A stretch of DNA of 64,000 nt from Actinomycetes bacterium. GTDB taxonomy: Bacteria > Actinomycetota > Acidimicrobiia > Acidimicrobiales > Palsa-688. A model generated the notes under the pieces. It was not told the DNA's origin, ran no database searches, and saw only the letters and a list, made by a program, of their open reading frames with translations. The position numbers and the translations under genes are program-made. The stretch is from positions 48,057 through 112,056 of the forward strand of contig JAJZMF010000036.1 in assembly GCA_021850325.1 (NCBI GenBank), written 5' to 3'. Shown piece by piece: positions 28,660 to 41,062 of the stretch (within the stretch, counting starts at the first letter, position 1; the number at the start of each line of letters is the position of its first letter).

Positions 28660-30099
28660 ATGGGGGAACAACGGCTGGTCCCCGACAGATTGCCCGAGGA
28701 GCTCACTGCGATGCTGGGCGGCTACCTGAGCCGCCAGCGCTGGTACGCCGGCAAGGGTGAGCCCGCATCGGTGACTGTGCAGGACCAGGCGTTGGTGGTG
28801 GCCGACGAGCTGGTCGGTGGGCGGCTGCTCTGGGCCGTGGTCGAGGCGGACGGTGACCGCTACCAGCTCCTGGTCGGCGAAAGGCCTGTCACTGAGGTCG
28901 GCGAGCACCTCCGGGGGCACGAAGACGCACTGATCGGGACGGCCGGTGACCGGGCATGGTACGACGCTGTTGTGGACAGCGAGATGGCCATCGCGTTCCT
29001 GCACCTGGCCAGTGGCGGTGCCGAGGACGCCTCCCGTGCCCGGCCGCTCTCCGTGGAGCAGTCCAACACCTCTGTCGTCTACGACGACCGCCTCATCCTC
29101 AAGCTGTTCCGCCGGCTCTCCGGCGGGGAGAACCCTGACGCCGAGGTGACCTCGGCCCTGGCGGCCACGGGCTTCTCACACGTCGCCGCCCCCCTGGTCC
29201 GCTGGCGGCGCAATGGGGCCGACCTGGCGTTCGGGCAGCAGTTCCTGGCCGGAGGGACAGACGGGTGGGCGCTTGCCCTCACCTCGCTCCGCGACCTGTA
29301 CGGTTCGGCTTCCACGTCCGGGCCGTACCCGCCAGGAGCTTCCGGGGGCGACTTCGCCGCCGAGGCGGCCCGGCTGGGGCAGATGACGGCGGAGATGCAC
29401 CTGGCCATGGCCGATGCGTTCGGGACCTCGGACGAGACGAGCCACCAGTGGCCGGGCTTCGTGTCCGTGCTCGAGCAGCAGGCCGAGCTCCTGGTCCCTG
29501 CGCTCGTGCCCGCCGGAGCGGGCCTGTTCCGCCGCTTGCACCAGGTGCGCGACCCCGGGCCTGCAGTGAGGGCCCACGGCGACTACCACCTGGGCCAGGT
29601 GATGCGCACCGACGCCGGCTGGTACGTGCTGGACTTCGAGGGTGAGCCGAACCGGCCCCTCGAGGAGCGCCTGCGCCCGACCTCTGTGCTGAAGGACGTG
29701 GCCGGCATGCTCCGGTCCCTGCAGTACGCGCCCCAGTTCGTGCTCTGGGAGCGTGCCGACAGCGAGCTCCCGGTCCTCGACGAGGCCGCCCGCGCCTGGC
29801 AGAGGCGCAACTGCAATGCCTTCCTGACCGGCTACTACGACTGCAAGGGCATCGAGCAGGTGCTGCCTCCGACCCCGCAGGACCGCGAGGCCGTGAGGGT
29901 GGCCTTCGAGCTGGACAAGGCGCTGTACGAGCTCGGTTACGAGAGGGCGTACCGTCCGGACTGGGCGGCCATCCCTCAGGCGGCCCTGGAGCACCTGCTC
30001 TCGAGCCCTGCCGAGGAGCTGGTCGCACCACCGGGCAAATGGGGGAACGAAGGGGAGGATGACCCAGAAGATGACCCGGGGGATGCAGGACAAGCGTAA
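28660..30099 (+). CDS. mak: Maltokinase
   Basis: Mak (Pep2) phosphorylates maltose with ATP to maltose-1-phosphate, the GlgE substrate. The 479-residue protein has the N-terminal cap with RQRWYAGKG and the aminoglycoside-phosphotransferase-like kinase core. The catalytic HGDYH motif is at H306-D308, and the metal-binding DFEGEP starts at D325. The ATG start at 28660 directly follows the treS stop; a GGAGG ribosome-binding site lies within the end of treS. It completes the trehalose to maltose to maltose-1-phosphate to glucan route in this operon. Confidence 0.95.
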   Translation: MGEQRLVPDRLPEELTAMLGGYLSRQRWYAGKGEPASVTVQDQALVVADELVGGRLLWAVVEADGDRYQLLVGERPVTEVGEHLRGHEDALIGTAGDRAWYDAVVDSEMAIAFLHLASGGAEDASRARPLSVEQSNTSVVYDDRLILKLFRRLSGGENPDAEVTSALAATGFSHVAAPLVRWRRNGADLAFGQQFLAGGTDGWALALTSLRDLYGSASTSGPYPPGASGGDFAAEAARLGQMTAEMHLAMADAFGTSDETSHQWPGFVSVLEQQAELLVPALVPAGAGLFRRLHQVRDPGPAVRAHGDYHLGQVMRTDAGWYVLDFEGEPNRPLEERLRPTSVLKDVAGMLRSLQYAPQFVLWERADSELPVLDEAARAWQRRNCNAFLTGYYDCKGIEQVLPPTPQDREAVRVAFELDKALYELGYERAYRPDWAAIPQAALEHLLSSPAEELVAPPGKWGNEGEDDPEDDPGDAGQA

Positions 30100-30196
30100 G
30101 CCTGAACAGGCGCCCGTAGGTGGGCGCCGCCCCGAGAGCGCTGCGCAGCAGAGCACCCGGACCGCGGGTGACGAGGCACGAGGCGAGGAGAAGGCC

Positions 30197-32626
30197 ATGA
30201 CGACCACTGGTACGACGGGGCAGGGCCCTGGAGCAGGGCCGAGCCGAGGCGGTGAGCCGTCAGGGAGCGGGGCGGTGCAGCCCGGGAGCGGCACCACCTC
30301 TCCGACGCCGGCGGGCCCGCCCGTGCCGCGCCCCCCGCTGCCGGTCCCAGGCGGGGCCGGGGCGCCAGGCCCGTCCAGCACCCTCGACCGCCGGTCCCTC
30401 GAGCTGGTCGTGCAGGCCCGCCACTGGGACCCCCACTCGGTCCTCGGCCGGCACGGTGGTGTCGTGAGGGCGTTCCGGCCCGGGGCGACCGAGATGTACC
30501 TCCTCGTGACCGGCCCGGCACCGGACCGGGAGGTCGTCGAGCGCGTCCCCATGGCCCAGGTGCACCCGGCCGGGCTGTGGGAGGGGCAACTGGCCCCGGC
30601 CGCGGCCGGTTACCGCATGGAGGCTGTCTACGGCTGGGCGGGTTCGCCGGGTTTTGTTTTCGACGACCCCTACCGTCACTGGCCCACATTGGGCGACCTG
30701 GACCTGCACCTGTTCAACCAGGGCAGGCACCGCAGGTTGTGGGAGGTGATGGGCGCCCATCACCGCGTGCACGAGGGGGTGGCCGGGACCTCCTTCGCAG
30801 TGTGGGCGCCCAACGCCAAAGCGGTGCGGGTCGTGGGCGACTGGAACTTCTGGGACGGGCGGGTGCACCCCATGCGTTCCCTGGGCACCTCGGGCGTGTG
30901 GGAGCTCTTCATCCCGGGGGCCGAGGTGGGGGCACGCTACAAGTTCGAGCTGATAACCGCCGATGAGCGACTGGTCCTCAAGGCCGACCCGTTCGCGTTC
31001 GCCACGGAGGTGCCGCCGGGGACGGCATCGGTGATAGCCGCCCCGTCGGAGCACCGGTGGCAGGACGGGCCCTGGTCCCGCCGCAAGGCCGGGTCGGACC
31101 AATTGGGCGCACCGATGTCGGTGTACGAGGTACACCTGGGCTCATGGCGCTGGACGGACGACGGGGCGGGCGGCCAGCGCCCTCTCTCGTACCTGGAGCT
31201 GGCCGAGGAGCTTCCCCGCTACGTTGCCGAGATGGGCTTCACCCACGTGGAGTTCCTGCCGGTTGCCGAGCACCCGTTCGGTGGCTCGTGGGGCTACCAG
31301 GTGAGCGCCTACTATGCCCCGACCTCGCGCTTCGGCTCGCCCGACGACTTCCGCGCCCTGGTCGACGCACTCCACCGCCAGGGTACCGGCGTGATCGTGG
31401 ACTGGGTCCCGGCCCACTTCCCCAGGGACGATTTTGCCTTGGCCCGCTTCGACGGGACTGCGCTGTACGAGCATGAGGGGCCGATGGGCGCCCACCCCGA
31501 CTGGGGAACGCTCGTCTTCAACCTGGGCCGTCACGAAGTGAGCAACTTCCTCCTGGCCAACGCCCTTTTTTGGGTCGAGCAGTTCCATGTGGACGCACTT
31601 CGCGTCGACGCCGTCGCCTCCATGCTCTATCTCGACTACTCGCGTCAGACGGGTGAATGGGTGCCGAACGAGTTCGGGGGCAACGAGAACCTCGAGGCTG
31701 TCAACTTCCTGAAGGAGCTCAACGAGACGGTCTTCGGGACATCGGCGCACGCGACCACCATCGCCGAGGAGTCGACCTCCTGGCCGGGTGTTTCCCGCCC
31801 CACCTACCTGGGTGGCCTCGGTTTCGGTTTCAAGTGGAACATGGGCTGGATGCACGACACGTTGCAGTACTTCGAGGTCGACCCCTTGTTCCGGCGTTAC
31901 CACCAGAACGACCTCACGTTCGGCCTCATATACGCCTGGTACGAGAACTTCATACTTCCCCTGTCCCATGACGAGGTCGTGCACGGGAAGCGCTCGTTGC
32001 TGAGCAAGATGCCCGGCGACCGTTGGGCACAGCTGGCCAACCTGCGGGCCCTGTACGCATGGATGTGGGCCCATCCGGGCAAGAAGCTGCTCTTCATGGG
32101 GGGCGAGCTGGGCGAGGAGCGCGAGTGGTCGCACGAGCGCCAATTGGACTGGTGGGTGACGGACCAGTGGGCCGACCACGCCCGCCTGCGCCGCATGGTG
32201 GCCGAGCTCAACAGGATCTACCGGGCTGAGCCCGCACTGTGGGAGCAGGACTTCACCGCTGACGGCTTCCGCTGGGTCGATGCCAGCGATGCCGACCACA
32301 ACGTGCTCTCGTTCCTGCGCCTCCGCAAGCCCACCGGCGGCGCGGCGCCCGTCGGGGAGCCGTCGTGGCCGGCGCTACCGGCGGCCGACATGGTCGCATG
32401 CGTGGCGAACCTCTCGCCTGTGCCCCAGGTGGGGTACCGCGTCGGCCTTCCCAGGGGTGGCCGGTGGCTGGAGCTGCTCAACACCGACGCCCGGGAGTGG
32501 GGAGGTAGTGGGCTGGGCAACATGGGCGAGGTGTGGGCTGAGAGCGGGGGTTGGCACGGTCAGCCGTTCTCCGTGGAGATGGTCCTGCCTCCCCTCGCCG
32601 TACTGTGGCTGGCTCCTGCGCCGTAA
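30197..32626 (+). CDS. glgB: 1,4-alpha-glucan branching enzyme
   Basis: GlgB introduces alpha-1,6 branches into the glucan made by GlgE. The 809-residue protein has an N-terminal CBM48 module (VWAPNAKAVRVVGDWNFWDG) and the GH13 barrel. Its nucleophile is D471 (LRVDAVASM) and its acid/base E524 (TIAEESTSWPG). LSHDEVVHGK is the third catalytic region. ATG 30197 is chosen for its strong GAGGAG ribosome-binding site at 30185-30190. An in-frame ATG at 30059 would overlap mak and add 46 disordered residues, and its spacing is poor. About 65 residues after the chosen start are low-complexity Gly/Pro. Confidence 0.94.
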   Translation: MTTTGTTGQGPGAGPSRGGEPSGSGAVQPGSGTTSPTPAGPPVPRPPLPVPGGAGAPGPSSTLDRRSLELVVQARHWDPHSVLGRHGGVVRAFRPGATEMYLLVTGPAPDREVVERVPMAQVHPAGLWEGQLAPAAAGYRMEAVYGWAGSPGFVFDDPYRHWPTLGDLDLHLFNQGRHRRLWEVMGAHHRVHEGVAGTSFAVWAPNAKAVRVVGDWNFWDGRVHPMRSLGTSGVWELFIPGAEVGARYKFELITADERLVLKADPFAFATEVPPGTASVIAAPSEHRWQDGPWSRRKAGSDQLGAPMSVYEVHLGSWRWTDDGAGGQRPLSYLELAEELPRYVAEMGFTHVEFLPVAEHPFGGSWGYQVSAYYAPTSRFGSPDDFRALVDALHRQGTGVIVDWVPAHFPRDDFALARFDGTALYEHEGPMGAHPDWGTLVFNLGRHEVSNFLLANALFWVEQFHVDALRVDAVASMLYLDYSRQTGEWVPNEFGGNENLEAVNFLKELNETVFGTSAHATTIAEESTSWPGVSRPTYLGGLGFGFKWNMGWMHDTLQYFEVDPLFRRYHQNDLTFGLIYAWYENFILPLSHDEVVHGKRSLLSKMPGDRWAQLANLRALYAWMWAHPGKKLLFMGGELGEEREWSHERQLDWWVTDQWADHARLRRMVAELNRIYRAEPALWEQDFTADGFRWVDASDADHNVLSFLRLRKPTGGAAPVGEPSWPALPAADMVACVANLSPVPQVGYRVGLPRGGRWLELLNTDAREWGGSGLGNMGEVWAESGGWHGQPFSVEMVLPPLAVLWLAPAP

Positions 32627-32629
32627 CCT
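32624..32629 (+). promoter_or_regulatory. Leaderless-type -10 overlapping the glgB stop
   Basis: TAACCT includes the glgB TAA stop and ends seven bases before GTG 32637. The downstream gene could be expressed from here independently of the glgE operon. Confidence 0.4.
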
Positions 32630-32636
32630 GTGAACG

Positions 32637-34301
32637 GTGAAGCGCAGCCGAGGCAGCACCCGCCGGCCACACACCATCTCCCTTGTCATGGCCGCACTGG
32701 CCGTGCTGGTGGCCGCGGGCGCGGTCGCCGTGGTGCTCGCCGGCCGGGGTAGTGGCCGGCTCGGCGCGGCGGCTCAGACGAGCTCCACTCAGCGCCAGGT
32801 GACGGACCGCAGTACCGGGCAGGCCAGCACCACGTCCACGTCCGTCGGCTCGACCTCTACGACCGACCATGCCAGAGCCGTGGCGAAGTTGCTCTCCAAG
32901 GTGTCGGTGACACCGGCCGACAGGGCTCACGGCGTGCTCGCCAGCGCGGTCGTGACCGTCAAGGCGTCCATCGGCCGCCTGGCCGCCGTCAGTGTCCGTT
33001 CGGCACAGGGTGCGACGGTCGCCGGGGCGCTCAGCCCGACGGGCGAGGTCTGGAAGTCCACCGTCGGCGAGCTGGTGCCGAGCACCCACTACACGGTCAG
33101 TTATGAGCTGACGGGCCCCGGGGGCTTGCAGGCGCCCGGGAAGGCGGTGTTCTCAACCGCTGCCCCAGCCAAGTCGGTGACCGCGACGGTCTGGCCCGTG
33201 CCCGGCCTGATCGTCGGCGTCGGTGAGCCGATCACCTTCACCTTTTCGCGCCCGGTGCTGTCCTATGCCGCCGAGTCGTCGATCGTGTCCCACCTGCACA
33301 TCGCCATGAGCGACCCCGTGCCCGGCGGTTGGCACTGGTTCAGCGCCGAGGAACTGCACTTCCGTCCCACCAGCTACTGGCCGGTGGGGGAACAGGTCTC
33401 CGTCACCGGCAACCTGGACGGCTGGCGCGTGGCGGCGGGGGAGTGGGGCTCGGGCCCGGTCACGACGGAGTTCGCAGTGGGGGCCAAGCACGTGACCGTG
33501 GTGAACCTGACGACCCACCGAATGGACGTCTACGACAACGGCCAGCTCCTCTACGACTGGCCCATAAGTGCCGGTGCCCCGAACTGGCCCACCACGGAGG
33601 GGACGCACATAGTGCTGGACCGTGAAGCTGTGGTGCGCATGGACTCCGCAACCGTCGGGATCCCGGTCAACTCGCCGGGTGGTTACAACGAGCTCGTCTA
33701 TTGGGACGTGCACATAGCGGACGCAGGTGAGTACGTGCACGCCGCCCCGTGGGATCTCTCCATACAGGGGCAGCAGAACGTCTCCCACGGCTGCATCAAC
33801 ATAAGCCCGGCCAGGGCCGAGACCTTCCTCCACTTCAGCCGGGTCGGTGACATCGTGCAGGTCGTGGGACCGGGGAGGGCCCCGCGGGTGACCGACCACG
33901 GCCTCATGGACTGGTCGTTCCCGCCGTCGGTGGTGAACTGGGCCCCCGCCACGGTGTCCCGGCTCAGCACGCCCGTCTCCACCACCAGCCCGACGACACT
34001 GCCACCCCCGCCGGCAGGGGCACCCTTCTACCCGACGACCATCCCGCCCAACCCCACGACGAGCGGCACCACCCCGGTGAGCCTGACGTCCACTGCGACC
34101 ACTGTCGCGACAGGGCCGGGCGTGACCACTGCGACTACTGCTCCCGCCGGTCCGGGCGTGACCACAGCGACCACTGTCGCGACAGGGCCGGGCGTGACCA
34201 CTGCGACCACTGCTCCCGCCGGGCGGTCCCCCTCCACGCTCGGCCCCACGACGACCAGGTCCCGGGGCCAGGTCACCGGCACCGTTGCGAGCTCGGGCTG
34301 A
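32637..34301 (+). CDS. Secreted L,D-transpeptidase (Ig-like domain plus YkuD)
   Basis: L,D-transpeptidases form 3-3 cross-links in peptidoglycan. The 554-residue protein has an N-terminal signal anchor (about 14-34), a Ser/Thr-rich linker, Ig-like domains as in mycobacterial LdtMt2 (about 75-285), and the YkuD catalytic domain. The active site is SHGCIN with H384 and nucleophile C386. The C-terminal 120 residues are Thr/Pro-rich and include three tandem 12-residue repeats (VATGPGVTTATT/APAGPGVTTATT). Such a tail probably spans the wall or is glycosylated, which is inference. The start is GTG 32637. Confidence 0.9.
   Translation: MKRSRGSTRRPHTISLVMAALAVLVAAGAVAVVLAGRGSGRLGAAAQTSSTQRQVTDRSTGQASTTSTSVGSTSTTDHARAVAKLLSKVSVTPADRAHGVLASAVVTVKASIGRLAAVSVRSAQGATVAGALSPTGEVWKSTVGELVPSTHYTVSYELTGPGGLQAPGKAVFSTAAPAKSVTATVWPVPGLIVGVGEPITFTFSRPVLSYAAESSIVSHLHIAMSDPVPGGWHWFSAEELHFRPTSYWPVGEQVSVTGNLDGWRVAAGEWGSGPVTTEFAVGAKHVTVVNLTTHRMDVYDNGQLLYDWPISAGAPNWPTTEGTHIVLDREAVVRMDSATVGIPVNSPGGYNELVYWDVHIADAGEYVHAAPWDLSIQGQQNVSHGCINISPARAETFLHFSRVGDIVQVVGPGRAPRVTDHGLMDWSFPPSVVNWAPATVSRLSTPVSTTSPTTLPPPPAGAPFYPTTIPPNPTTSGTTPVSLTSTATTVATGPGVTTATTAPAGPGVTTATTVATGPGVTTATTAPAGRSPSTLGPTTTRSRGQVTGTVASSG
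34104..34223 (+). repeat. 36-bp tandem repeats in the L,D-transpeptidase tail
   Basis: Three 36-base units (34104-34211) and a partial fourth encode the 12-residue repeats. Alternate units are almost identical, giving a 72-base period: the phrase GACCACTGTCGCGACAGGG begins at 34097 and again at 34169. Copy number could change in frame by slippage. Confidence 0.85.
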
Positions 34302-34308
34302 AGGTCCC

Positions 34309-34341
34309 GGTCCGGCGCCCACCCGGCTCCGGGGCCGGACC
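34309..34341 (+). terminator. Hairpin after the L,D-transpeptidase gene
   Basis: GGTCCGGC (34309-34316) pairs perfectly with GCCGGACC (34334-34341); the 17-base loop can pair further. No T-run follows. It lies between the stop at 34301 and the -10 of the next gene at 34344. Confidence 0.4.
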
Positions 34342-34343
34342 GC

Positions 34344-34349
34344 TACCTT
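34344..34349 (+). promoter_or_regulatory. Leaderless-type -10 for the cysteine desulfurase gene
   Basis: TACCTT ends six bases before GTG 34356 and begins two bases after the hairpin at 34309-34341, which fills the place of any -35 element. Confidence 0.45.
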
Positions 34350-34355
34350 GGCTAC

Positions 34356-35533
34356 GTGACCGCCTACCTGGACCACGCGTCGACCACACCACTGTGCGGC
34401 GCGGCCAGAGAGGCCATGATGCCCTGGCTGTCGGGTGCCTACGGCAACCCTTCTGGGCACCACTCGGTGGCTGCCGCTGCTCGTACCGCCCTGGACCAGG
34501 CACGTGACGTCCTGGCGGGAGCCCTGGGGACGGTGCCGGGCGACCTGGTGGTCACTTCGGGTGGGACCGAGTCCGACAACCTGGCGGTGCTCGGCCGTGC
34601 GCTGCTGGCCCCGGGCGCGGTGGTGGTGGGCGCCGTGGAGCACCATGCGGTGCTCAATGCCGGACGGGCCGCGTCGCAGCTCACGGGACAGCCGCTGCGC
34701 ACGGTGGGCGCCGACCGTCACGGCCGGGTCGACCTGTCCGAGCTTGCAAAGGCGCTCGACCCTACGGTGAGCCTGGTCTCGGTCCAGTTGGTCAACAACG
34801 AGCTGGGCACCGTACAGCCCTTTGCCGATGTGGCGGCGCTGGTCCGGAGGCGGGCGCCACGCGCCGTCCTGCACACCGATGCCGTTCAGGCCGCGCCCTG
34901 GTTCGACGTGGCGGTGCTGGCCGAGGGTGCCGACCTGGTGAGCATAAGTGCCCACAAGTTCGGTGGCCCCCAGGGTGCCGGGGCGCTGGCGTTCAGGCGG
35001 CCGGTCGAGCTGGCCCCCCTGCTGCACGGTGGTCCCCAGGAGCGCGAACGCCGAGCCGGGACCCAGAACGTCGCAGGGGCCGTCGGCATGGCGGCGGCGT
35101 TGGCTGCGGTACGGGCCGCCGCCCCCCGGGAGGCGGTGCGCGTGGCAGCCCTGCGCGACCGCCTGGCCGCAGGGCTGCTCGAGCGCGTGCCGGGCAGCGT
35201 CCTCACCGTCGGCCCAGGGGTACCGACGGCACCCGGGCACTGCCACGTGCTGATCGAAGGCGTGGACAGCGAGGAGCTGCTCTTCATGTTGGACACCATG
35301 GGGCTGGCGGCTTCGGCCGGCGCTGCCTGTGCCAGCGGGGCCATGGAGCCGAGCCACGTGCTGCGGGCCATAGGCACAGCTCCCGAGGCCGCCCGGGGGG
35401 CGCTCAGGCTGACGCTCGGCCATACCAGTACCGACGAGGACGTTGAGCAGGCTCTCGAGGTGGTGCCCCGGGCCGTGGCGTCGCTGCGCTCGGTCGGGGC
35501 CTCACCCGGGCCTCTGGCCCGGCGGAGCGCCTG

Positions 35534-35534
<1 letters not shown>
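34356..35534 (+). CDS. Cysteine desulfurase (NifS/IscS family)
   Basis: This PLP enzyme removes sulfur from cysteine as a persulfide. The 392-residue protein has the PLP lysine K201 in SAHKFGGP and the catalytic cysteine C325 in AGAACASG. The gene overlaps mnmA by one base (TGATG), so the desulfurase probably supplies sulfur for tRNA 2-thiolation, as inferred for the equivalent mycobacterial pair (Rv3025c-Rv3024c). It is IscS-like in sequence, but no Fe-S assembly genes are adjacent, so a general iscS name is not justified. Confidence 0.93.
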
Positions 35535-38714
<3,180 letters not shown>

Positions 38715-38768
38715 CCCTGTGGCCCGGGGACCGGCCAGGGGGTCCACCTCTGCCGCATCGTCGGTGGT

Positions 38769-38774
38769 TAGCCT
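38769..38774 (+). promoter_or_regulatory. Leaderless-type -10 for the PASTA kinase
   Basis: TAGCCT ends six bases before GTG 38781. No -35 and no ribosome-binding site are visible. Confidence 0.45.
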
Positions 38775-38780
38775 CGTACA

Positions 38781-40973
38781 GTGCTGGTGTCGCGCAGCTC
38801 GGAACTCGTGGGAAGAGTGGTGGGTGGCCGCTACCGGCTCTTGCGGCCGGTCGGTAGTGGCGCGTCGGCGCATGTCTACGTAGCCGAGGACGTACGCCTG
38901 AAGCGGCGGGTGGCTCTCAAGGTGCTCCACCCGGCCCTGGCCCAGGACCGCTCCTTCTTGCGCCGGTTCCAGATGGAGGCGCAGGTGGTCGCCGCGCTAC
39001 GCCACCCGGGGATCGTCAGGGTCTACGACTGGGGGGAAGAGGAGGAGGACGCCTACCTGGCGATGGAGCTCCTGGACGGGGGTAGCCTGCGCGGCCTGCT
39101 GGACACCGGGTACCGCTTGACGGTCTCGCAGGCTGCGGCGCTCGGGGTGGACGTGGCTTCGGCACTGGCCCATGCCCATGCCAGGGGACTTGTGCACCGC
39201 GACGTCAAACCGGCGAACCTGCTCTTCGACGAGGAGGGCCACGCCAGCGTGGCCGACTTCGGCATAGCCCGCGCCCTGGCTGAGGCGAGCTGGACCGAGC
39301 CCATGGGCGCGTTGGTGGGCACGGCCCGCTACGCGGCACCGGAGCAGCTGCAGGGCTCGCCCCTGGACGGACGGGCCGACGTGTACGCCCTTTGCCTGGT
39401 CCTGGTGGAGTGCGTCACGGGCGCGGTCCCCTTCGCCCGGGACACCATGCTGGGCGCACTGATGGCCCGGGCGACCCAGCCTGTGCCGGTCCCTGAGGAG
39501 CTCGGGCCACTGGCCCCCGTGCTCCGTGCGGCCGGGGTGCCCGGCCCCGAGGACCGTCTGACGGCGGCGGAGCTGGCTGAGCGGATAGCGGGAGCGGCTC
39601 GTCACCTGAGAGCGCCGGCTCGGCTGCCGGTCGTGGGCCTGGTGGTGACCGGGACGGACCAGCCCGAGCACACGGAGCTGGGCCAGGGTAGGCGTCCGCC
39701 CGAGGGGCCGGGCCTGAGCGTGCTGGTCGATCCCCCCGTGGTCGTGGACGGCCCTGCTCTCGCCGGCGTGGTCGCCGACCCGGAGGAGGACGGGGCCCGG
39801 CCCCCGGTACCGGCGGCGCCCGACGAGCTGGAAGTTGTCCCGGTCCCGGTCCCGGTGGAGGTCGGGCCAGGTGGCGGCACACCCCCCGACCAGGTGGCGG
39901 CCGGCCCGGAGCAGGTACCAGAGCCAGGCAGTGCCGACCGTCCGGCGCCACCTGCCGGGCCTCTGGCACCGGGACCGGTTGTCCAGGGCCGCAGGAGCCG
40001 GCGAAGGCAGGCCAAACGGGCCCGGCGTGAGCTGGCGGAGCGGGAGCGCCGGGAGGCGCGGGCGGCAAAGGCCAGGGCCCGTCCCAGGCGCTGGCCCCGA
40101 CGGGCGGCCGCCCTGGTGGTGGTCGCGGGCGCGTCGAGCGGGGGGGTGGCGGCCTACTACTACCTCACCCTGCCCCCGCCCACCTACAGTGTGCCCTCGC
40201 TGACCGGGGACCTCCCCGGCCAGGCGGCCAGCGCTCTCGGCACCCGTCACCTCGAGCTCGTGGTCAGTGGCCACGACTGGAGCGCGACCACCCCGTCCGG
40301 GCGCGTGCTCTCCCAGTTCCCGGGCCGCGGTTCCCGTCTGCACGCCAAGCAGGTGGTCACTGTGGTCCTCTCCCGTGGCCCGGAGCCGGTCGCCGTACCC
40401 TCGCTCGCCACCCTGGACCTGGCCCAGGCCCGCTCAGCCCTGGTCGGTCAGCGGCTGGTGCTCGGCACCGTTGCCCACGTGCACAGCATGACCGTCCCGG
40501 CCGGCAGCGTGATCTCCTGGTCCGCTACGGGGCGCAAGGTGCTGCCCGGGACGGCGGTGAACGTGGTCTTGTCAGCAGGCAAGCCCCGGGCGACCGTCCC
40601 GTCCTCTGCGGTCGGCAGTTCGTACTCTGCGCTCGCCTCCCAGCTCGCGGCCCTGCACCTGGGCGTGCACGAACTGGAGCAGTACGACAGCTCCGTGGCG
40701 GCCGGCCTCGTGCTCTCCACCTCGCCGGCGCCCGGGACGAGCCAGGTCGTGGGCACGGTGGTGACCGTCGACGTCTCGCTCGGCCCCCACCTGGTCACCA
40801 TCCCCTCGGCCATCGTCGGCATGAGCCAGGGGGCGGCTACCCAGTACCTGTTGAAGATCGGCCTCTACGTCTCCGGTGTGCAGGGCAGCCCGCTCGCTGC
40901 GGTCAGCGGCTCGGTGCCTGCCGTCGGCCAGCAGGTGCTCTACGGGCGCTCGATCGAGCTCCTGGCCGGTTAG
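38781..40973 (+). CDS. Membrane serine/threonine protein kinase with four PASTA repeats (PknB-like)
   Basis: The 730-residue protein begins with a Hanks-type kinase domain (about 16-272). It has the glycine loop VGSGASAHVY, ATP-binding lysine in RVALKVL, catalytic HRDVKPAN with H139-R140-D141, and DFG in VADFGIARA. A disordered Pro/Glu/Val-rich juxtamembrane region ends in a basic stretch, followed by one membrane helix (about 442-460). Outside the cell lie four PASTA repeats (about 468-730), which bind muropeptides or lipid II in PknB/PrkC kinases. It probably couples wall status to growth; no partner phosphatase or FHA gene is adjacent. Confidence 0.93.
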   Translation: MLVSRSSELVGRVVGGRYRLLRPVGSGASAHVYVAEDVRLKRRVALKVLHPALAQDRSFLRRFQMEAQVVAALRHPGIVRVYDWGEEEEDAYLAMELLDGGSLRGLLDTGYRLTVSQAAALGVDVASALAHAHARGLVHRDVKPANLLFDEEGHASVADFGIARALAEASWTEPMGALVGTARYAAPEQLQGSPLDGRADVYALCLVLVECVTGAVPFARDTMLGALMARATQPVPVPEELGPLAPVLRAAGVPGPEDRLTAAELAERIAGAARHLRAPARLPVVGLVVTGTDQPEHTELGQGRRPPEGPGLSVLVDPPVVVDGPALAGVVADPEEDGARPPVPAAPDELEVVPVPVPVEVGPGGGTPPDQVAAGPEQVPEPGSADRPAPPAGPLAPGPVVQGRRSRRRQAKRARRELAERERREARAAKARARPRRWPRRAAALVVVAGASSGGVAAYYYLTLPPPTYSVPSLTGDLPGQAASALGTRHLELVVSGHDWSATTPSGRVLSQFPGRGSRLHAKQVVTVVLSRGPEPVAVPSLATLDLAQARSALVGQRLVLGTVAHVHSMTVPAGSVISWSATGRKVLPGTAVNVVLSAGKPRATVPSSAVGSSYSALASQLAALHLGVHELEQYDSSVAAGLVLSTSPAPGTSQVVGTVVTVDVSLGPHLVTIPSAIVGMSQGAATQYLLKIGLYVSGVQGSPLAAVSGSVPAVGQQVLYGRSIELLAG

Positions 40974-41035
40974 CAGCAGGGGCCGCCTGGGGCTGGCTCC
41001 GGTCAGGCAGTCCAGCGTGCCCGACGCTCGTCCAA

Positions 41036-41058
41036 GGCCCGGGGCGTGGGCCCGGGCC
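41036..41058. terminator. Hairpin between convergent kinase and S4 genes
   Basis: GGCCCGGG (41036-41043) pairs with CCCGGGCC (41051-41058) around a seven-base loop. It lies between the kinase stop (40973) and the end of the opposing gene (41063), so it could terminate both transcripts. Confidence 0.4.
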
Positions 41059-41062
41059 AGGT

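Noticed and set aside
30059..30196. Upstream ATG for glgB overlapping mak
   Set aside because: Its Shine-Dalgarno spacing is too short and it adds only disordered residues; ATG 30197 has an ideal GAGGAG.
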